A stretch of DNA of 64,000 nt from the NCBI GenBank assembly GCA_910587515.1, contig CAJULW010000010.1, positions 86,095 to 150,094 of the forward strand, given 5' to 3'. Both the position numbers and the translations under genes were made by a program. Under the pieces are notes generated by a model. It was not told the DNA's origin. It did no database searches and saw only the letters and a list, made by a program, of their open reading frames with translations. Shown one piece after another: positions 42,584 to 49,118 of the stretch. This stretch comes from an uncultured Duncaniella sp. (lineage in GTDB: Bacteria; Bacteroidota; Bacteroidia; Bacteroidales; Muribaculaceae). The stretch's first letter is position 1. Each line of letters opens with the position of its first letter.

Positions 42584-43585
42584 ATGAATAAGAGAGAACG
42601 AATATCAGTCTTCATAAATATGCGTTCAAGGAGTTACTTGCTCTGTCGTATAATTAATTTAGGTGATTCCATAAGCCCTGATTTGAAATTTACAGATGTC
42701 TTCTCTTATGGGTACATGACTAGCGATAACAATTACAATGGATCAATAACTACCAATACGAAAATAGATTACGCATCTAATAAAGTTGAGTTATCATATC
42801 ATAAAGATGGGAGTCCACTCTATAAATGCCATATAAAGGGTGGTGATAAACCGTGGAGGTCTAACTATATGCACGCAGGTTTTAGACAAATTCCCATTGC
42901 CAATTGTAAAGATATATTGCCATTAGTTATTTTTCAAATTAGACGTCCTGAGATTTATCGCACAAAGAAGCTAGAACAAGAAGCTCCAAACAAGAAAGTC
43001 TATATTTGCAATAATGACATTCTATTTACGGAGAAACAATCGCTATTCGCAGTTATATATGTTAGAAATAGAAATATTCCGTTAACGCAAGTATCAACAA
43101 AAGATTACTATTCAGATGTTCTTTCAGAATTAAATAACGATATAGATTTGTGCATTTTCATATGTCGCCACAATTACCCTGCGCCCAAACCTTATTTTGA
43201 TATCGGATTAAAGGGCTGGATAACACCTTATGCATGCAATTCAGTATCTTTTTGCAATCAGCGAGCCTTATTTGATGAATTGACATCTAAGTTAAACCAC
43301 AATATATTTGATAGGGCATTTGCAATTTTTATGAATATACTTGGGGATGGGAAGCTATTTCATTTAACAGAAGATAGATTATTGATTCTTGACGAAATAG
43401 ATGTGTTTTTCTCAAAGATTGTTAATCCAATCATACACAAGCCTTATTTTGCCCGTTTTGTCTTTGAATTATTTGGTAATAATCCCCAATCTTTTATCAA
43501 TCAATCGTCACTTGAGAAACAAAAGACATTAATGATGGTTTGGAATATAATTTTGAAAGAAAGGAAGGAACGAAAATGGTTTTAA
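42584..43585 (+). CDS. Unknown 333-residue cargo protein of the island
   Basis: An intact ORF of 333 residues, AT-rich in codon use compared with the flanking core genes. There is no signal peptide or membrane segment. It is basic at both ends (MNKRER and KERKERKWF) and rich in Asn, Ile, Lys and Tyr. I recognise no domain. It has paired aromatic/Cys patches such as DLCIFICRHNYPAPKPYFDIGLKG and a helical C-terminal third. It is the only undamaged gene of the element, while both neighbours are broken. The role is unknown; a host-benefit or phage-defence cargo is possible but not shown. Confidence 0.65.
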   Translation: MNKRERISVFINMRSRSYLLCRIINLGDSISPDLKFTDVFSYGYMTSDNNYNGSITTNTKIDYASNKVELSYHKDGSPLYKCHIKGGDKPWRSNYMHAGFRQIPIANCKDILPLVIFQIRRPEIYRTKKLEQEAPNKKVYICNNDILFTEKQSLFAVIYVRNRNIPLTQVSTKDYYSDVLSELNNDIDLCIFICRHNYPAPKPYFDIGLKGWITPYACNSVSFCNQRALFDELTSKLNHNIFDRAFAIFMNILGDGKLFHLTEDRLLILDEIDVFFSKIVNPIIHKPYFARFVFELFGNNPQSFINQSSLEKQKTLMMVWNIILKERKERKWF

Positions 43586-43650
43586 TACAAGAATTACTTA
43601 AGAGACACGATATTTTTTATTCGTTAATATGCAAAAATCGTTTTTAGACA

Positions 43651-44638
43651 TCAGTTATTCTTGTTGATAAGGTTGACGATGACTTTTACCATCGTATCCT
43701 TTTCCTCGGTGCGGCTTTCGGCGATCATGAGGGTGAGAGCTACGAGGGTGTTGTCAGCGATGCGCTTGGTACCGTCCTCATTATATAGGATGCCGTTGCC
43801 ATTGAGGAACCACAGGAATAATGTGGCGGCAATGCGTTTGTTGCGAATGGTTCTTTGTGACGAGATACAGGAGCATGGCTGCCTTTTCCTCGACTGATGG
43901 ATAGAGATCCACACCGCTGAAAGTCTGGTAAATCTGTCCGATGGAGCTTTTAAAAGAGTCGTCCTTCTCGTTGCCGAACAATGTGCTGCCGCCGAATTTT
44001 TCATGAAGTTCGCGTATGACTTCCATAGCGTTTTCGTATGTGGCATGGAAAGCCTCTTTACCGGTGGTGTCCTCAATCTTCAACTCTTGATAATCGTATC
44101 GGTCGAGGGTGTCGAGTGCGTATGTGTAATCAACAACGACATCAAGCAATGAGCGGCTATCCTCGGTCAGTTTCTCCTGATTCTGTATGGTGCGACCCAA
44201 CACCTTGACCAACTGACTCAACTCGTCATATTTCTGCGCAGCAACTCTTTCGTTAATAGCGTATCCCCGTAAGAGGTATTGTTTCAACACCTGATTCGCC
44301 CAGATACGGAACGCAGTGGCGTTTTTGGAGTTGACACGATAGCCTACCGAAAGGATAGCATCAAGATTATAGAATTTGGTTTCAGTTGTCTGTGTCTTAC
44401 CGGCTATTGCACCATGCCGAGTGGTTGTTTCCATTTTGGAAATAACCATATCTTCTTGAAGTTCACCGGATGCAAAGATGTTCTTAAGGTGTTTAGAGAT
44501 AGCCGGAACTTTTGTTCCAAATAGTTCTGCAATCTGACGCTGTGTAAGCCAGATTGTTTCGCCTTTGACTCTTACATCTATACGGGTATCTCCCTGCGGA
44601 GTCTGATATATTACGAGTTGAGAATTATTCGTTTCCAT
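43651..44638 (-). pseudogene. RhuM family Fic/Doc-like protein, frameshifted
   Basis: Two overlapping frames together make one RhuM-type protein of about 330 residues. The first frame covers the N-terminal domain (residues about 1-120, with ETIWLTQRQIAELFGT and MVISKMETTTRHG) and most of the C-terminal domain to LLYLVTKNHS. The second resumes at NKRIAATLFLWFLNGNGILY and runs to NLINKNN. Family members read H-S/P-F-x-D-G-N-K-R here. The DNA joins CATTCG directly to CAACAAACGC near 43843, so about 11 bases encoding the middle of the Fic-type motif appear lost. The break removes the active-site centre. A -7 box lies right at the start codon. Confidence 0.85.
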
Positions 44639-44641
44639 ATA

Positions 44642-44649
44642 CAAAGGTA
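44642..44649 (-). promoter_or_regulatory. Putative -7 box placed for a leaderless RhuM transcript
   Basis: Minus-strand TACCTTTG lies only 3 nt before the RhuM ATG at 44638. With the usual 7-nt distance, transcription would start at or within the first codon, so the message would be leaderless or have no ribosome site. No -33 TTG at the usual spacing. Confidence 0.4.
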
Positions 44650-44681
44650 ATATTTTTTAATATTCAATTAAATACAATGTG

Positions 44682-45401
44682 TCAAAAGGAAATATCAGGC
44701 AACGAGTCGATGGCTTCGCGTTTGAGGGAATCGACGGCACGGGTGTATTTCTCGGTGTGATGTTTCTCGATTCCAGCACGGGTTGTCCAATGGCGCAATG
44801 CCTTCAGGCACATGGTGTGGGAAGGTAAGGGAAAGATGAGCTGGCTCTTGTCACCGTTCTCCGGCTCGCCCATGAGCTTTAGGTGGGTATCGCTTAACAG
44901 CATGTTGACCCAACTTGCCGAACTATGCCCGGCTGTCTTCACCTGATTGAATCGGAGAAAACGATTGGAGAAATCAACCTGTGCGAAAGTCAAGTCTTTG
45001 ACATCGCAGAATCGCAGCCCGGCATAGAGGCAGAACAGGAACGCCAGGTGTATAACAGGATTCTCGTTAGGGTAATGCGTCATCGCAAGCTGCTCTTTCT
45101 CGAAGCGGATTTTCTCCGCCATTTCGAGAATTTCACGATTCTGCTGACGCTCCGTCGGTGAAGTCGGTTTGGCAATGAGATAGAAAGGTAACGACTTCTT
45201 CTTGCGGAGATGGGTAACCTTCTTCTTCGGTTTTCCCTTCATTGCGCCTTCGGAGTAATACACCACATTGCCATCGGAATCTTTCACTACCTCCTCGCTT
45301 CGTCCGAGATAGTATTAGAGGTAGAGTGCGATGCGTCCGTCTTTCAGTTTGCGCTGTTCGAGTTTTGGGTTTTGCTTGGTCTGTTTCTGTAGCTTTGCCA
45401 T
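44682..45401 (-). pseudogene. Tyrosine recombinase (integrase), degraded
   Basis: Reading from the ATG at 45401, the frame gives MAKLQKQTKQNPKLEQRKL, then ALYL, an in-frame TAA (45315-45317), and YYLGRSEEVV. It continues as an integrase N-terminal domain with SPTERQQNREILEMAEKIRFEKEQ. It then jumps straight to the start of the catalytic domain (AFLFCLYAGLRFCDV, with the first catalytic Arg), so the core-binding domain of roughly 100-150 residues seems missing. Near the end, GIEKHHTEKYTRAVD joins the region before the H-x-x-R box directly to the catalytic-Tyr segment, so that box and the following GH segment are lost. The total is 238 residues against about 400 in relatives. Not functional. 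Confidence 0.88.
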
Positions 45402-45448
45402 AGAGTGGAGGGTTTTAAGTGTATTCGGTTCTCCAACATACAAATGTA

Positions 45449-45550
45449 AGTACACCATGAGTACACCTAACGAAAAGTACACTTTTCCGGTTGGAATTAT
45501 GTCATAAGTTAAGAAAAATATTTGATTCAAGATGTACTAAAAAGTGTACT
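45449..45550 (-). repeat. Right cluster of GTGTACT heptamers, probable integrase arm sites
   Basis: The inverse form AGTACAC occurs at 45449, 45460 and 45476 (spacings 11 and 16, nearly the same as the left cluster). Direct copies are at 45532 (ATGTACT) and 45544 (GTGTACT). The direct part also shares its surroundings with the left cluster, for example TGTACTAAAA followed by GTGTACT and AATGC. Confidence 0.55.
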
Positions 45551-45663
45551 AAATGCAAAAATAAGGGCAAAAACATCCAAATGACGAGAATGGGTAAAAT
45601 TTTAATAAGCTGATTTATAGCTATATTATTTCTATTGTTTTCTTATAATTGCACGGTTGTGTG

Positions 45664-45679
45664 CCTATTCTAGGCATCC
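45664..45679 (+). repeat. Right att-like copy of the tRNA 3' end
   Basis: This is the degraded copy of 42336-42351. The similarity continues at the same offset: TAATCG..TGATTTTCA occurs 27 nt from the start of each copy (42363-42379 and 45691-45707), making about 32 of 44 gap-free matches. Confidence 0.6.
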
Positions 45680-45826
45680 TAAATAGTTATTAATCGTTTG
45701 ATTTTCAGTTGTTTTATTTTTAATAAGCAACAGATAAACAACTTTCAACACATTATCTGCTTTTGCGCTGATATTGGATTGCTTGGGATTGAGGTGTTCG
45801 GGAGACCGAAAAACAGTGATTAAAAA

Positions 45827-45859
45827 GGAGGAGCCGGAACATGGCGTCCCAACTCCTCC
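45827..45859 (-). terminator. Terminator-like hairpin downstream of recG
   Basis: GGAGGAG at 45827-45833 pairs with CTCCTCC at 45853-45859 around a GC-rich loop. On the minus strand the stem is followed by TTTTTA. It would stop transcription coming from recG before the island. Confidence 0.5.
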
Positions 45860-46101
45860 CCTCACGTTTCAACTATTTATTTATGAGAGCCTCAGTATCT
45901 GGTTTCACAACCCGGTAAAGAGGACGAGGGATGTAGATTGAATTTTAGTCTACAGCTTTGGTCTTCTATATCTTTACTTACACTATATAGAACAATTGAA
46001 AATAGGCTTTGAAACACGTGTGTGCGCTAAAAGTCATTAAAAAACGTCAATCTGAGGCCTGAATTCAGTTCGTGTGTTAAATTTAAGGTCATGACGACCC
46101 G

Positions 46102-46127
46102 CTTTCAGTTTTTTTGTTCACTGAAAG
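46102..46127 (-). terminator. Hairpin just after recG
   Basis: CTTTCAGT at 46102-46109 pairs with ACTGAAAG at 46120-46127. The loop, not the tail, holds the T-run. It lies 35 nt beyond the recG stop and is a weak terminator candidate. Confidence 0.35.
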
Positions 46128-46161
46128 TGTACGGGCAATCAACCAATTGAGTGTGTTTGGG

Positions 46162-48255
46162 TCAGGATATTCTCGACCAATCGTGGATTCGTGTGGTCAA
46201 TAGGCTCAGTTGACGTTGAAGGATATTGTTGTCAGGATGGTCGAGTGACGGATCGTTGTCAAGGATCTCACATACCGTGTCGCGCGCGAGCTGTATTATT
46301 TGTCCGTCAGTGGCGAGATTGGCGATGTGTAAGTCCATAGGCATTCCGCTTTGCATTGTCCCCTCTATATCTCCTGGACCGCGCATCTGCATGTCGGCTT
46401 CGGCTATAGCGAAACCGTCGGTGGTGGATGTCATCAATTCGAGACGTTTGCGTGTTTCAGATGAGATTTTGCGTTTCGACATAAGGATGCAGTAGCTTTG
46501 TCCTTCTCCACGCCCTACACGTCCGCGCAACTGGTGTAGTTGCGAAAGGCCGAACCGTTCAGCGTTCTCGATCAGCATTGTTGTTGCGTTTGGAACGTTT
46601 ACTCCTACCTCGATGACGGTGGTGGCCACGAGGATATGAGCTTCGTGGGATGCGAAGAGATTCATTTGATATTCTTTCTCCTGTGGTTTCATCTGTCCGT
46701 GGACGAATGCTACCTTGTAGTCACGGAATGTCTCTCGGATTGTTTCATATCCTTCCTCGAGTGATTTGAGGTCGAGTTTTTCGTTTTCTTTGATGAGCGG
46801 ATAGACGATGTATACCTGTCGGCCGAGTCGTAGTTGCCGTCCTATTCCACGGTAAGTTTCGAATCGGTTTTCCTCGTATCGCAGCAGTGTCTGTACCGGC
46901 TTGCGCCCGGGTGGAAGTTCGTTGATAACGGACACGTCGAGATCTCCGTATACGGTCATGGCGAGCGTTCGGGGAATAGGGGTCGCTGTCATGACAAGGA
47001 CATGTGGGGCTATGGTGTTTTTGGTCCATAGACGGGCTCGTTGCGCTACGCCAAAGCGGTGTTGTTCGTCGATGACGATAAAACCGAGATTGCGGAATTT
47101 GACGTTGTCTTCTATGACAGCGTGAGTGCCTATCAATATATGCAGAGAGCCGTCTGCCAGTTGCGAGTGTATTTCCTCACGACTTTTTTTTCGGGTTGAT
47201 CCAGTCAGTAATTTCACGTTTATCCCCATCGGAGCGGTCATGTTGGAGATGGTCTCGAAATGTTGGGCGGCAAGGATTTCTGTCGGAGCCATTAGACAGG
47301 CCTGTGTGTTATTGTCTATCGCTATAAGCATACACAAAAGGGCCACAAGGGTCTTTCCGGAGCCTACATCGCCTTGGAGAAGGCGGTTCATTTGTCGGCC
47401 GGTAGCCATGTCGGCTCGAATTTCCCGGATAACCCTTTTCTGTGCTCCAGTAAGAGGGAATGGCAGGAATTGAGAATAAAAAGTGTTGAAAAAGTGGCCG
47501 ATACGCGGAAAGGCGAATCCTTTTATCGAGCCGTTGCGACGTCGGGCATATCGCTGTATGTCGAGTTGCAGATAGAAAAGCTCTTCGAATTTGAGCCTGA
47601 ATCTCGCTGATTGGAGCTGTTGCGGTGTTTGTGGATTGTGTATGGCCGAGATGGCTTCGAGTATACCCATCAGTCTGTGCCGGACGATCACCGACATAGG
47701 AAGTGTTTCCGCCATGGCGCGGATGCCTGAAAGGATGTCGGAGGCCGCATTTGAGAATGTTCGTGAGGAGAATCCTCGGTTGCGTAGCTGCTCGGTAAGC
47801 GGGTATACTCCACGGAAGCCCCCGAATGACGTTGCTGTTTCCGGTGTGTCGATTTCCGGATGTACCATACTCCAATGTCCGTTGAATCGGGTAGGCTTGC
47901 CAAAAAGGATATATTCGGTTGTTGTGTGATACAGTTGCCTGATGGACTTTATACGTTGGAACCATACGACTTCCATCACACCGGAACCGTCCGAAAAAAG
48001 TCCGACGAGACGAGATTTGGCTCCTTCTCCCTGTATGTTGAAGCTGACAAATTTGCCTTTTACTTGAAGAGATGGCATATCGTCACCGGTGAAATCTATT
48101 ATGCGATAGACAGACCGACGGTCGATATAATGTGTTGGATAATGGTGAAGAAGGTCATAATAAGTTTTTATACCGAGATTTTTATCAAGAATCTCGGCTC
48201 GCTTCGGCCCGATGCCGCGCAGATATTTTATGTCCATTCTTCTCAATCCGTCCAT
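46162..48255 (-). CDS. recG: ATP-dependent DNA helicase RecG
   Basis: A branch-migrating helicase of 697 residues that reverses stalled forks and resolves recombination intermediates. The N-terminal wedge/OB domain (about 60-160) is followed by helicase motifs: Walker A in LQGDVGSGKTLVAL, motif II DEQHRFGV (the DExH form), motif III MTATPIPRTLAM, and motif VI in QLRGRVGRGEGQSYC. The C-terminal segment includes FAIAEADMQMRGPGDIEG. Translation may start at 48255 or at the second ATG, 48237 (MDIKYLRG). It is 22 nt after ispD, so the two are probably cotranscribed. Confidence 0.95.
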   Translation of the reverse strand: MDGLRRMDIKYLRGIGPKRAEILDKNLGIKTYYDLLHHYPTHYIDRRSVYRIIDFTGDDMPSLQVKGKFVSFNIQGEGAKSRLVGLFSDGSGVMEVVWFQRIKSIRQLYHTTTEYILFGKPTRFNGHWSMVHPEIDTPETATSFGGFRGVYPLTEQLRNRGFSSRTFSNAASDILSGIRAMAETLPMSVIVRHRLMGILEAISAIHNPQTPQQLQSARFRLKFEELFYLQLDIQRYARRRNGSIKGFAFPRIGHFFNTFYSQFLPFPLTGAQKRVIREIRADMATGRQMNRLLQGDVGSGKTLVALLCMLIAIDNNTQACLMAPTEILAAQHFETISNMTAPMGINVKLLTGSTRKKSREEIHSQLADGSLHILIGTHAVIEDNVKFRNLGFIVIDEQHRFGVAQRARLWTKNTIAPHVLVMTATPIPRTLAMTVYGDLDVSVINELPPGRKPVQTLLRYEENRFETYRGIGRQLRLGRQVYIVYPLIKENEKLDLKSLEEGYETIRETFRDYKVAFVHGQMKPQEKEYQMNLFASHEAHILVATTVIEVGVNVPNATTMLIENAERFGLSQLHQLRGRVGRGEGQSYCILMSKRKISSETRKRLELMTSTTDGFAIAEADMQMRGPGDIEGTMQSGMPMDLHIANLATDGQIIQLARDTVCEILDNDPSLDHPDNNILQRQLSLLTTRIHDWSRIS

Positions 48256-48277
48256 GCTTCTTGCGGTATTGTGGAGG

Positions 48278-48976
48278 TTACAGATAAGAGAGGTATAGTT
48301 CGGCTATGGCCATGTCTCCGGGGTTTGTCACCTTTATATTGCGAGGGTCGCCTTCCGCGAGGCATATCCGGTTGAAACCTGCCGCTTCCATCACTGATGC
48401 GTCGTCTGTGAATTCCGGTAACAGTTGGTGGCTATAGGCAGTGATGAGCTTTTTCGCAGGAAATATCTGAGGAGTCTGTACGCTTCGGAACTCCATGCGG
48501 TTAATAGCTGTCGATGATCCGTTCGTTTCGATATGTCTTATGGAGTCCGTCAGGTTGCATGACGGGATCGCTCCGTCGGTGTTTTCAATTGCTGAGAGCA
48601 AAGAGTTGATAAGTTCGGGTGTGATTATAGGCCGTGCGGCATCGTGGACGCTTATCAGTCCGGCGGATGATTCATCAATCGTATCGAGAGCGTTCTTTAC
48701 GCTTTGCGAGCGCGTGGATCCTCCGGTTATTGTTATGTGAGGAATAGTGAATCCATGTCTGTCGCACATTGATTTCCATGTTTCCGTCATGTTGTCACTG
48801 ACAACGACAATTAGCTTCCATTCAGGTGTTACTATGTGTAGGCGTTCAAGGGTGACCATCAGCAATGGTCTGCCGTTGAGATTGCAGAATTGCTTGGGAA
48901 GTTCGCTTCCATAGCGGGAGCCATTGCCTGCCGCCACGACGATATGATAGTTGTAAGTTTTCTTTTCAGAATTCAT
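48278..48976 (-). CDS. ispD: 2-C-methyl-D-erythritol 4-phosphate cytidylyltransferase
   Basis: A 232-residue cytoplasmic enzyme of the non-mevalonate isoprenoid pathway that couples CTP to methylerythritol phosphate. The nucleotide-binding loop is VVAAGNGSRYGSELPKQF. Conserved later parts are GGSTRSQSVKNAL, VHDAARPIITPELI, RSVQTPQIFPAKKL and FTDDASVMEAAG. The ATG at 48976 gives MNSEKKTYN; the longer frame runs back into the pnp terminator. recG follows after 22 nt. Confidence 0.94.
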   Translation of the reverse strand: MNSEKKTYNYHIVVAAGNGSRYGSELPKQFCNLNGRPLLMVTLERLHIVTPEWKLIVVVSDNMTETWKSMCDRHGFTIPHITITGGSTRSQSVKNALDTIDESSAGLISVHDAARPIITPELINSLLSAIENTDGAIPSCNLTDSIRHIETNGSSTAINRMEFRSVQTPQIFPAKKLITAYSHQLLPEFTDDASVMEAAGFNRICLAEGDPRNIKVTNPGDMAIAELYLSYL

Positions 48977-48997
48977 GGACGGATATTTATATGAAAA

Positions 48998-49030
48998 GAG
49001 GGTGTGCAGTTTACAAACTGACACACCCTC
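48998..49030 (-). terminator. Terminator of pnp
   Basis: GAGGGTGTG at 48998-49006 pairs with CACACCCTC at 49022-49030. The stem is extended inside by AGTTT with AAACT, and TTTTC follows on the minus strand. It lies between pnp and ispD. Confidence 0.8.
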
Positions 49031-49118
49031 GTGAATTTCAATGGTAATGGTATAGGTGGTTAACTAAGAGTGTGCTAAAATAATCTTTGTTCAGGATTGT
49101 TTGGATTGCACATGTTTT

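Larger units (their letters stand above)
42336..45679. mobile_element. Small decayed integrative element in tRNA-Leu
   Basis: A 3.3-kb accessory segment bounded on the left by the tRNA-Leu 3' end and on the right by a degraded copy of it. It contains an unknown ORF, a broken RhuM-type gene and a broken tyrosine integrase next to the right end, plus heptamer clusters near both ends. The unknown ORF and the non-coding parts are visibly richer in A and T than the flanking core genes. With the integrase disabled it should not move by itself. The right boundary is inferred from a 13/16 match and could be a few bases off. Confidence 0.7.
45680..46161. other. Non-coding stretch between the island and recG
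   Basis: About 480 bases without a convincing gene. It begins with sequence resembling the bases downstream of tRNA-Leu (45691-45707). It holds two hairpins described separately (45827-45859 and 46102-46127). It could be the original tRNA flank or the remains of an older element. Confidence 0.5.

Noticed and set aside
42584..44638. The unknown ORF plus RhuM as a toxin-antitoxin pair
   Set aside because: The two genes are convergent and separate, the proteins show no toxin-antitoxin hallmarks together, and the RhuM gene is broken.
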